DNA of 64,000 nt, from the NCBI RefSeq assembly GCF_905147365.1, contig NC_056427.1:7445001-7509000 (forward strand), in the 5' to 3' direction. The translations under genes were made by a program, and so were the position numbers. This document shows, one piece after another, positions 1 to 9,430 of the stretch. The DNA comes from Aricia agestis (taxonomy: Eukaryota > Arthropoda > Insecta > Lepidoptera > Lycaenidae). The first letter of the stretch is position 1. Each line of letters starts with the position of its first letter. The notes under the pieces were generated by a model. The model saw only the letters and a list, made by a program, of their open reading frames with translations, was not told where the DNA came from and did not search any database.

Positions 1-1071
1 TCTTGAACATTTTTATTTCTGCTTCGTGTATTAACTGATGCAACTTAAACTTAATTTCAGATTGATCTAATTTTGGTAATTTCTTAATTTGTTGGCTCAT
101 CGACAGAAAAAAATAATCATTTTCATCCATGTTGGGCAATCTCTTTATATCCTGTGACGACTTAAATATATCTATAATTTCACTTACAAGATCAGTATCA
201 GCTTTATTTTGTGGCGGTGATGAGCATGAAGATGATCTCTTTGGAATACTATCTATGTATGGATGTGGAAATTCGGTTTCCGAAATGTCTTCGCTATAAA
301 AGGACTCCTCACCATTTTTTATGGTGGAACTAGACATTGGATGTCGCCATTTTAGGTGTGGTAACAGGAATTTCATGCGTTTCTCGTGCTTCCAAGACAC
401 AAGCTCAGTAGCTCCTTGAATACTTTTCTTTCTGCGTCTTTTCAAGGCATTTGTGTAGCAATTTCTCAGTTTTTCCCACTTGCTTCTCACATCTTCAACT
501 GAAACGAGGATAACTTTGTAATCCATACCTTTTATTACCTAACAAAAATATATAATTTTCTACATAAGTACACAAATTAAATATTTTAAACACAATAATC
601 AATATGGGCAGTTAAACATTTTATTAAGTATATTTTTATCTTTAAATATTATGATAAAGATCAAAATATTATAGGCTACGATTGATTTTATAGTTAGTAC
701 AATAGATAAATTATTGCAATCACGTCGCGTAGGATAGGGTCTAGGGATGACACTCTTTGGATAGGGATACATAGTGGAATCAGAACGTGTTATTTCACGT
801 GTTACGTTCTAACTTCTAATACGCAATATTTACGGTTTTATATTACTCCGTTTTCTACACAGCGTATTTATTTCTATCTTAATTCCTTTTGAGAGAGAAA
901 AACTGTTTTTATTTCACAAAGTACCTAACAAAACATACCCGACGTTTTCATTTGGTCAGCTATCGCTTCCCACGCGTCATTTCGCAAATTAAAATCTCTG
1001 TATTGCTCATTTTCTCTGTCATATAATACTGGATACAATTTTACTAACTCTATTAGATGTTCTTCGGACAT
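1..1071 (-). CDS. MADF-BESS domain protein, 5' part (runs off the left edge)
   Basis: Two exons read leftwards: 1071-939 and 498-1. The first begins at an ATG, encodes 44 codons and ends in phase 1 at a GTATGT donor. The second follows a TTTCAG acceptor and restores a valine codon, so frame is kept. Residues 1-70 look like a MADF domain (HLIELVKLYPVLYDRENEQY, then DAWEAIADQM and VRSKWEKLRNCYTNALKRRR). Near the window edge is a BESS-like stretch (DENDYFFLSMSQQIKKLPKL). MADF binds DNA in a Myb-like way and BESS mediates protein contacts, so a nuclear transcriptional regulator is likely. The middle is Ser/acidic rich. No stop is reached before base 1, so the C-terminus is outside the window. The nearest neighbours are repeats. 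I am confident of the family but cannot name the orthologue. Confidence 0.85.
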
Positions 1072-1425
1072 TTTATTTGTTTAGAAAATCTAAATTTAAT
1101 TATTTTTAAATTAATTTCTGTCTACTTGCTTGACACATCATGACACATCACATGGCGTCGGTTCGAATCGAGTGTTGCTACTTGTATAATGTATTTAACA
1201 ACGTCGGGTCTATAGTTGCAAAACTTCTGAAAAATTCCGAATAATTCCGGAATACTTCTGGGAAAGTTTCTTTAAATTTGAATTATTCAAAATGAATTTA
1301 ATAAAAAAAATATATTAATTTTTATTAAAGGTGAAAAATCGTATTTTGCATCAATCATCGATCGCCGCCGCGCATAGAGCGTCGCCCGCCGGCCGCTATC
1401 ACCGCTTCGCACGGGCCGACTGCCA

Positions 1426-1671
1426 CGGCGAAATATTCGACGGAAACATTCGAATGCGGGGTACGAATCTTTCCGCGGGGTGAGGGAAAACTTCTCCGGG
1501 GAGCATCTCCCTTCCGCACCGCCGCGCGCCGTCGCCCGCTCGTACGGGCGAGCGAGTCGTGCGAGCGGGCGACGGCGGCGCGGAAGGGAGATGCTCCCCG
1601 GAGAAGTTTTCCCTCACCCCGCGGAAAGATTCGTACCCCGCATTCGAATGTTTCCGTCGAATATTTCGCCG
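1426..1671. repeat. Long GC-rich inverted repeat (foldback), arms about 115 bp
   Basis: The left arm from 1426 (CGGCGAAATATTCGACGG) is matched almost perfectly by the right arm ending at 1671. The centre is a GC-rich stretch around 1535-1560. The arms are so complementary that both strands carry near-identical spurious reading frames of about 65 codons. The arms share wording with the AATAATTC-type repeats at 1220-1290 and 2350-2430. This looks like a foldback MITE or a recent inverted duplication, and no coding role is evident. Confidence 0.8.
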
Positions 1672-1792
1672 GAATAATTCAATGGAAATATACGTGTTTG
1701 TTTGTGGTTTGTGGTGGTTGAGTGAATTATTTGTTCAGTGGCACATTACGTACTTAAGTAAAGTATAAATTGTTTATCTATACCTACTTCTA

Positions 1793-2004
1793 GGTTTAAT
1801 ATTATAAATGCGAAAGTACGTCTTTTTGTCTGTCTGTCTGTTACCTCTTCACGCTCGAACCGCTGAATCGATTTGGCTGAAAATTGACATGGAAATACTT
1901 TGAGTTCCGAGAAAGGACATAGGATAGTTTTTATCTCGGAAAAATTTACGGTTCCGGCGCGATAAACGAATTTTGGCGCAACGGAGTTGCGGTCGTCATC
2001 TAGT
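1793..2004 (+). mobile_element. Helitron-type non-autonomous repeat (Lep1-like)
   Basis: It opens with TTTAATATTATAAATGCGAAAG, continues with a short CTGT microsatellite and CTCTTCACGCTCGAACCG, and ends at GTCATCTAGT. It has no terminal inverted repeats. The AATATTATAAA start and CTAG end match the short Helitron-type repeats I recall as abundant in Lepidoptera; that name is from memory. At least six relatives occur in this window, several of them in introns of the zinc-finger genes. Confidence 0.65.
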
Positions 2005-2495
2005 TTTATCATAAATTAGTAATGACCAATGGGATTGATTAATCTATACTTACCTACTTATTACTTACTTATATCCATACTATCCATACTAATATATCCT
2101 ATTGTAAGTAAATCAGAATAAAAACCATAAAAAATAAACGAACTTATATGATTAGGTATTATCAAAGAAAAGTAACAAGCCGTTACCAGCCGCTATTTAT
2201 CGCTAGTAATGATAATAAGCCAAAAAAGCCGTTTCTCGCCGCTTGGCTAATAATGTTAGTAACCGGCATCACATATTCTTAGATACACAACTAAAGATAA
2301 ATAGTTTACAACTTCCAAGCGCAATTTTCCTCGTTATTTTTGACAGTTGAAATATTCCCAAAGTTTCGGAATATTTCGGAATACTTCCGAAGTATTCGAC
2401 GGGAATAATTCGGAATCTTTCCCGCCAGCATCTATAGTCGGGTCGCGTGTTGAACTTGAAACTTGGAGTTTGGACTCACAGTCTCACAGATTTAA

Positions 2496-2933
2496 GAGGG
2501 CGACTAACCCCAAAAATCAAACATCGTCCTCCTCTCTTCACACTCACGCCCGTCTTTCATATGCCAGGTGAAAAAGAACGACGCGGATTCATCGCCAAAT
2601 TAGTTTTTTCTCAATAATTCGATAAATATATACAACATTTTAAAAATCCGCTAAATCGATCTCTCAATGATATAATTTTAAATACCTAATATTGTGTTAA
2701 AATATTAACTTAGTTCAATGCACGGTTATGGAAATAAATGAAAAATTCGTGCAAATTTGATGCATCTTTGTGATTTTTTTCTATCGAGAAAATTTTAAGA
2801 TATCGTGTTTTTGCTCAGATTGATTTCTCGGAAATATAATGTAGTATCTAATTTTAGAAAATGAAACAATTCGGGGCTTTTTTTAAGTATAAAAATGAAT
2901 TATAAAATCGACACTTTAGGGTTAGTCGCCCCC
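2496..2933. mobile_element. MITE with TTAA target duplication (piggyBac-type)
   Basis: The element is flanked on both sides by TTAA (2492-2495 and 2934-2937). Its ends are inverted: GAGGGCGACTAACCC on the left and GGGTTAGTCGCCCCC on the right. TTAA duplication is the hallmark of piggyBac elements. The 438-bp interior is AT-rich with no reading frame, so this is a non-autonomous copy. Confidence 0.65.
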
Positions 2934-3177
2934 TTAAGATGTTCGGACTGCAAAGTGCAAAGACGAAAGGATATTTTTATGGAGTGTAGATGGAGGAGAA
3001 GTGAGAACTATCTCTGTATGTAAAAAGTATCCGCTGAAATGCGTTAAATTAGGGTGGCGCTAGCGCTACAGTAGCAACAGGGTAAATTTTAAATCATTTA
3101 GCAGCTTTTATTTCAGCTATTTTAGGTAATGTTTTTCAAAATATATTATTTTAATAAATTTAAAATAATATATATTA

Positions 3178-4222
3178 TGTCGCAGGCACATTGTATACTT
3201 AGCCATATTACATTACGGCTAGCAGTTTTGTAATGCGGCGTGTCGACGTTTAGCCGGATTGTAATTGCGATACGTTCTTCAATAAGGCGGCCCACGTTTA
3301 GCCGCATCATAGTCCTATGTAAGTTATAGGGTGACCACGATTGCAAAATAAAACAATGCTGCAATGAGTGGCCGTCATTAAATTTTGGTAAGCACTCAGA
3401 GAATAAGCAAAAAATTCTGGATTTATCTTTTGTTTTATAACGGTCGCCGGCTGCTGCCGCAGCACGCTCGCTTCGCTCGCTCGGCTCCCTCTGTGTTGTG
3501 GTCTAAGTTCTAACCTAACCTAACCTACTTTTGGACTTTCTGGATTGTGTTTGTTTTTGTTTTGGCGGGGGAGGCTGCACCCCCCGTCCCCCCGCTTCGG
3601 TATCCGTGGTAAGTAGGCCTTAATAAATAAATTAATAATGAAATGAAATAAAATACTGAAATGTTTTCTCTGCTGAACGAATGTATAACCAAGTAATTAT
3701 TCCGTCGAGTGACTGTTTATTTTGCAGATACATAATAAAACTAGCTGCCAGTTATGTGTTTAAATTGCTGACCATTGTCATGATTATTTACAGAACACGA
3801 ATTGCAGCCTGATTTTAATTATTGCTAACAAAATCTTTTTATGCTTACAAAATGATTTATTAGCTGTTATTTCTTGCAAACCAAATTTTTAAATGGCATA
3901 CACAAAAATTACTTCTCATATATTAATCTGTGACACGGGCAGCGCCACGACTGATAAGAAACGAATTACGAAACTATAACTGTCAAAAAGGCGACTAGTC
4001 TCTAACCAATGACATAAGAAACACTTCTTATGTCATTGTCTGTAGCCTTATTGCATTACGGCTAGCCGTATTGAATAACGTATAGCGCCGAATGCATTCT
4101 GGCGGTTTTTTATTCAGCCGCATTCAATCCGGCTAAACGTTGACACGCCGCATTACAAAACGGGTTTTTTAAAACGGCTAGCCGTAATGTAATACGGCTA
4201 AATATACAATCCGCCTGCGACA
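3178..4222. mobile_element. Non-autonomous DNA transposon, TGTCGCAGGC family, copy 1
   Basis: The ends are TGTCGCAGGCACATTGTA and its inverted partner TACAATCCGCCTGCGACA. ATATT-like bases flank both sides and may be a target duplication. Subterminal regions hold several CGGCTAGCCG-type palindromes and GTCGACACGCCGC motifs arranged symmetrically. The interior contains a GC-rich patch (about 3440-3600) but no convincing coding frame. A second copy in the opposite orientation lies at 35301-36051 and confirms the ends; it lacks the 3680-4050 part of this copy. The superfamily is not recognised. Confidence 0.75.
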
Positions 4223-4285
4223 TATATTTATATTTTGTCACCAACGGCTACATTCATTTCATTACAATGATATTCTACTTATACA

Positions 4286-4384
4286 GGGCCTCTATCATGA
4301 GCTCTTAAATCCATTCACTTTACGTCCTTATACTCTGTATAAGGACGTAAAGTGAATGGATTTAAGAGCTCATGATAGAGGCCC
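4286..4384. repeat. Perfect 48-bp inverted repeat with 3-nt loop
   Basis: The sequence from GGGCCTCTATCATGAGCTC to GAGCTCATGATAGAGGCCC is a perfect hairpin: 48 bp in each arm around TCT. No target duplication is obvious. It is best explained as a short foldback MITE; the lack of any arm mismatch suggests recent origin or ongoing gene conversion. Confidence 0.85.
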
Positions 4385-4955
4385 AGATCTGTTACGTCCA
4401 TACTTTTTTCCGGCTTAAATCTTTTCCGAACAATTTTCAAATTCAAAATTGCAAACATTGACAAATTTGACAGATAAGTGAGTTGACAAAAGATACGAAA
4501 AACTATTTACATAAAAGAGACAGTTCTATTTTTAAACGTCGAATCGTATCGCTGTCTCTTTCTTCGCCTGAGCTATGACGGAAATTCGTTTTTTTCCAGA
4601 TTGTTCGAAAAAATTATTGAAAATGTAAATAATCGAGGTATTTATTGCAATCAAGACATTTGGTAAGAGATTCCATGTGTTTTGTTATTTTTTTAGTCAT
4701 AATTGGTACATTTTCGAAAAGCGCACGACGTCATCTTCAATTTATTTAGGCACATTCGTGACTGCGCTCGATGCAGACTAAACAACAGACGGCCCAATTG
4801 GGCCGTATTTGAATCTTCACAACGCGCGCGGTAGTAACATATCTGCTTTGAGTTTTTCATCATTGTTCCATACCCTTTGCTGCAGCTAGCGCCACTCTTG
4901 GAGGATTTTTCAACTGTTGTTTACTGCGTACAGCTGGACACTTTTTCAAATATCC
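4385..4955. other. Non-coding AT-rich stretch
   Basis: I see no gene, no tRNA and no clear repeat boundary here. Short palindromic words are present but nothing that can be assigned. Confidence 0.5.
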
Positions 4956-5775
4956 CCCATATAAGATAGTTCTCCTCCATCTAGAGGCGTGGTTAAAGTT
5001 AAATTTAAAGTTATGGTTATAGTTAAGGTAAATTTAACTTTAACTTTGACTTTAACCTTATTTTGCCCGGAGAAATTGACAGATGATAGCTGACCCAACA
5101 AGGTTATAAATGCACGTGGGTGGGGGCGCTGCTGGTAAAGGAGAACTGTCAAAAATTGCAGTTTTTGTATGATGACAGCGTTAGTTCCTTTTTTCGCCAC
5201 ATGCATTTAAAACCTTGTCAATGAGTGGCAGTCTTCCACAGTGCGTTTTTCGCGTAACTTTCTGCCGCGCACTGTAAAACTTTGGAATGAACTGTCACCA
5301 GCAGTATTTCCGGACCGATACGACCTGCAAACCTTCAAGAAAAGAGCGTATTCCCTCTTAAAAGGCCGGCAACGCACCTGCAGCTCTTCTGATGTTGCGA
5401 GTGTCCATGGGCGACGGTAGTTGCTTACCATCAGGTGACCCGTTTGCTCGTCTGCCCCCTTATTTAATTTAAAAAAAAGCTCTATGGTTATGGTTAAATA
5501 TGGCGTCATGATATTTTTAACTTTAACCAAAGATTTGACATTTTGCATTGTAGTTTAAGTTAAAGTTAAATTTACAGTTAAAGTTAGACTGGGTTGCACC
5601 AGAGGCGGTGTTAAAGTTAAATTAAAGTTAAATTTATGGTTATAGTTAAGGTAAATTAACTTTAACTTGAACTTTAACCTTAACTTTGCCCGGAGAAATT
5701 GACAGATGACAGCTGATCCAACAAAGTTATAAATGCACGTGGGCAGGGTGCTGCTGGTTAAGGAGAACATATTTA
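4956..5775. repeat. Two copies of a GTTAAAGTTAAA-rich repeat separated by a LINE tail
   Basis: Copy 1 (about 4980-5165) and copy 2 (about 5590-5765) share, in the same order, AGAGGCG(T)G, alternating AAAGTTAAATTTA blocks, TTTGCCCGGAGAAATTGACAG and AAATGCACGTGGG. They read as two diverged copies of one repeat, in direct orientation. Between them lies a 5'-truncated LINE tail. The GTTAAA blocks are self-complementary and could fold. The family is not recognised. Confidence 0.6.
5225..5482 (+). pseudogene. 5'-truncated LINE: last codons of ORF2 plus 3' UTR
   Basis: The plus strand encodes a LINE-like C-terminus (LWNELSPAVFPDRYDLQTFK followed by KRAYSLLKGRQRTCSSS) with a stop after VHGRR. It is followed by CATCAGGTGACCCGTTTGCTCG, an A-rich end and nothing more. 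The same tail recurs at 41970-42290 (minus), 46165-46285 (minus), 49925-50075 (plus) and in part at 8225-8358. I recall this as a common lepidopteran LINE tail, perhaps CR1-like; the clade is uncertain. All upstream domains are missing, as expected of 5'-truncated insertion. Confidence 0.65.
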
Positions 5776-5827
5776 CGTAGTATCCGTAAGTAGTCTGTGA
5801 GGAGAAAAATGGCGGTTTTTGTATAAA

Positions 5828-5881
5828 GGCCCATTCACGGCAGGACTGGCGACTGCACGGCAGTCCTGCCGTGAATGGGCC
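5828..5881. repeat. 21-bp inverted repeat
   Basis: GGCCCATTCACGGCAGGACTG is repeated inverted at 5861-5881 around a 12-nt loop. A second small hairpin lies at 5934-5973 (TTCACACTCGGTGTT and its complement). Both look like remains of foldback MITEs. Confidence 0.75.
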
Positions 5882-6019
5882 TCACTGATTGGTTCACAAT
5901 AGTATTATACCTTCATGGTTCACAAATCACAACTTCACACTCGGTGTTGCCGGCCGGAAACACCGAGTGTGAACAAATCAGCCAATAGGCCTCTTTAGCT
6001 TGCTACTGATAGGCCCCAT

Positions 6020-6235
6020 CCCCACTTTCCCCACGCCGCGGAATTTCCGCGAAACGTGAGTGTGGATCCGGTTCGCATATTTTTCGCACTTCGCGGCTGG
6101 TTCCCCGACGGCATCCCCACTCGCGCGCGAACCGTGCGCGACGCCGCGGCGCCGCGAAATTCCTGCGAAGCATGAGTGAGAGATCCGATTCGCATATGTT
6201 TCGCACTTCGCGGCCCGTTCCCCGATTGCTGTCGG
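6020..6235. repeat. Two imperfect GC-rich direct repeats
   Basis: Two units of roughly 110-120 bp share GAAATTCCGCG/GAAATTCCTGCG, ATCCGRTTCGCATAT and TTTCGCACTTCGCGGC in the same order. Open frames across them exist on several frames at once, which points to base composition rather than coding. The family is unknown. Confidence 0.6.
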
Positions 6236-6429
6236 TTTTCTGTCAAAGAGCTTTTTTTTAATCTTTATTTTAATAAGGGCTTTTGCCATACAAGACATGC
6301 CAGCATTGTTTAGTGAACAGAATATAATTAATCCTACTTTAATAATAATAATAATATCATTTATTTGCCAGAGTGAAATGTACAGTAGTATGGTCTTCGT
6401 AATACTTTATTTTATTATTATTCTTTATT

Positions 6430-6700
<271 letters not shown>

Positions 6701-8224
6701 TTCAACGATTACTTCGCCGTTTGTGAACCGATTTTCAAAATTTTTCTTTTGGCGTACAGAGTATCATCCCAATTTGGGACTATACTCACAAAAGTGGTGA
6801 TCTGATGCTGGGAGACATGACTAATCGAGGGAACTCCTTAAAATTTATATGGAAACATGTGGTGACTTCAGTTTCGTGGGAAGTAGTCTAAGCATATTAT
6901 GCAATCAACAAGTAAGATTTTGCACCAAGGTATACCATGATTAGATTGGGAAGGTGCTGAGAGAACTCATTTGCATTGCTTTAAGAACGGAAAGCATATG
7001 CTACTATCAGGGCCGTCTCTAGCCCATGTGGCACCCGTGTGCAAATTTTACCCTAACGACCTCCCCCCCCTAGCAAGCGCGCTGTCAAAATGGAATGAGT
7101 ACAGACTACAGAGTACAAGTACAGTTTTTCCGGCCGCATAAGGACCAGTGCCGGTCCTAGTAAAATTTTCAGGTGGTGCGAAAACAAAAAGTTGCCCACT
7201 TCTAAATAAAAAATAAATAGGCCAAGTGCGAAGTAGGCTGCATAGCGCTCGGTGCGCCGTCAAGAGTACATTTGTTTGTGATCATGTGGCTTAGCAGCAA
7301 AACCACGCTTACGCGCGGACGCATATACATCCAGTCTGACGTAAGCCGCGCGGCTCTCATTTTGGCGCCCATCTTGAGGCAAAATATAATCTTCATTTAT
7401 GTATTTTAAAGTTCATTATTTCACGTTGAAAAATAAGGCTTAGGTACCTATATAATTTATATTGCAAAAGCCGAGCCGCTCGTGGTGCGCCTTGCTTTGC
7501 TGTAATGCGACAAATATAAGAAGAGCTCCAGATGGCTGGCTGCCGGGCGGACTCTATTGTTTTGCAGACGACGGGGCGAGGCAGGCTTTTGTCCACGAAG
7601 GAATAAAGACCGCGTCTGCCCGTCGATGTCTGTAGCTGCCCTCGCCGCGTAGGTACACAAAGCACACGACGAGTGGAGGCAGTCAGTTCAGGACGTTCGT
7701 TCTAGTGGAGGTAGAGAGAATAGAGCTAGCTGCCGCCTCGCGCCGCCGCACCGTCTGCGTTACTACATGTAAACTGGTTTGTGTGATCCACGGCGGGCAG
7801 CCGCGGACATGCCGCGCCGCCAGAGCCCGCCGGGGACGTGCGGAGCGGTCTTTTTGCCCTTGGTGTGCGTTGGTAATAGATATTGTAGGATTCCCTTTGT
7901 GCTACCGGTCCGCCCCGCTCCGTCGTGTGCAAAGCGCCTCTGATCCGACGGGCTACGCTCCTTAAAACACGGAGAACCTGTTATAATACCTACATATTTT
8001 GTAAATGCTTTGCCCCCGCATTCGCTACAATTAAAACAAGTAAATAAATACGGACGTACAAGGTACCTACTTACCCGTGCCGTGTACCCGTGTTCGTCGG
8101 CGTAATTTTTAGCGCATTCGCTGCAAAATCTTGTTAATGCGCATGTCCAAATCATGTCATGCCATGGCAACGACAACTGTTTACGACTTGACATTTAAGC
8201 CAATTGCAATTTGTTGGTGGCGTT
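6701..8224. other. Repeat-rich non-coding stretch with a GC-rich block
   Basis: No gene can be supported. The part near 6770-6900 (CACAAAAGTGGTGATCTGATG, then GAGGGAACTCC) resembles a common lepidopteran repeat from memory. The part near 7010 (CAGGGCCGTCTCTAGC) looks like the end of a hAT-type MITE, but I could not find its partner. From about 7290 to 7970 the sequence is GC- and CpG-rich with open frames on both strands and no recognisable domain. Confidence 0.4.
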
Positions 8225-8358
8225 GCAATGAACAAACCAGTGGGAGAGCCATGCTTCGGCACGAATGGGCCGGCTCAACCGGAGAAAAACCACGCTCTCA
8301 CAGAAAACCGGCGTGAAACAGCGCTCGCGCTGTGTTTCACCGAGTGAGTGAGTTTACC
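8225..8358 (+). mobile_element. Fragment of the GGCAACGCACC-type LINE 3' region
   Basis: It matches, in the opposite orientation, the stretch at about 42175-42290: GAGCCATGCTTCGGCACGAA, then GGCCGGCTCAACCGGAG, CTCACAGAAAACCGGCGTG and CGAGTGAGTGAGTTTACC. Only this internal part is present here; the terminal part of the LINE is missing. Confidence 0.6.
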
Positions 8359-8459
8359 TAATATTAGCCGTGTTCGTTTCATTTTTTCGCAGTTTGGCAG
8401 CTGACTGTCAACTTCATAATTGAGTGTCATGTTCAATAAAATCCTAACAATTTCTGTCA

Positions 8460-9400
8460 AGCGATTTTGTCAAACCCCTTTAGAAGTAAATTTAAATTCC
8501 CTTTAATTTTTAAAATTAGGCAGTTACTATTTAAATGCTATTGTAGCAACATACAGGTTGTACTTGCTTGGATTCCTGGTCATAGCGGGATTATAGGAAA
8601 TGAATGTGTGGATCTTTATGCCAAAGAAGCTGCAAAGTCTGGTGGTTTAAGTAATTTCAAAATTTTTTGTCAGGATCTTCTTCCTCTGGCCAAGTCGCAT
8701 TTGACTCTGGAGTGGAATTCCATTTGGACTGAGTCGAGTAGGGATAAAGGACGTTTTTACGCTGAAATTCAGGATTCAGTACCTAGTCGACCGTGGTTTT
8801 TTAAATATTTGAAAGCTAATAAGCCTGTTTGCTCTACTATCTGTCGGCTACGTCTGGGTCACTCGTGTAACCCGGTATTTCTAGCTAAAATAAGGGTGAG
8901 GGATAGCTCATTGTGTGAATGTGGCTTGGATGAAGGCTCTCCAGACCATATATTTTTTGCTTGCGAAAACAACCTTTCATTGTACGATTACCTTCCTCCT
9001 AATATTCCTCGTCCCACTAATCTTAAATCTATTTTATCGTTAGTATATTCTCCATTTATAGACATCTTATGCTCGTTCATTGCTCATAATCACATTAGGC
9101 TCTAGTTGTAATATGAATTCTCTTCCTTTTATATTTAATATAAGTAGATTGTATTTATGTTTATGTACTCTGTGTATCTTTAAAGGCTAAGAAACAATAT
9201 TTTGCTGTACTTATTTGCTTGTTCTGGTTTTTTCTGTTTCATTATTTTATCTTGTATTTGCATGGTCGCATGAAGTCATCACCCGTGCCCGCTGCATGGC
9301 AATCAGTTTACGTTATAAGTTATAACTGTTCACATTTTTCGCCTCAACTCTGACGCTGGCAACTCCTAAATGGGGAGGCTTACGCCAAAAGAAGAAGAAG
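8460..9400 (+). mobile_element. 5'-truncated LINE (RNase H end, 3' UTR, GAA tail)
   Basis: A perfect 14-bp target duplication, AACAATTTCTGTCA, flanks it (8446-8459 and 9401-9414). It starts within the RNase H domain and ends in a (GAA)n tail. The open frame 8467-9105 gives the end of RNase H (VVLAWIPGHSGIIGNECVD, with the catalytic-type Asp after the conserved His) and a Cys-rich tail (CECGLDEGSPDHIFFACEN). It is nearly identical to 20238-21204, differing mainly by a frameshift and a stop in that copy. It belongs to a LINE with RNase H, probably of the I superfamily. Confidence 0.85.
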
Positions 9401-9430
9401 AACAATTTCTGTCAGAACTGATAAGATGTT

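Larger units (their letters stand above)
1207..2449. mobile_element. Possible composite DNA element with weak terminal inverted repeats
   Basis: A motif near 1207 (GTCTATAGTTGC followed by ATTCCGAATAATTCC) recurs inverted near 2400-2449 (GACTATAGATGC followed by ATTCCGAATTATTCC). Between them lie a 246-bp foldback and a Helitron-type repeat. No clear target-site duplication is visible, and the overlap at the right end with another MITE's flank makes the boundary uncertain. It could instead be two unrelated AT-rich repeats sharing a motif. Confidence 0.3.

Noticed and set aside
5978..6298. Overlapping minus-strand frames with repeated RSAK-MRI words
   Set aside because: The similarity reflects a direct DNA repeat; three frames are open at once and none has a domain.
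7393..8194. Several overlapping frames of 60-140 codons on both strands in a GC-rich block
   Set aside because: They overlap on both strands, have no recognisable domain, and follow base composition.
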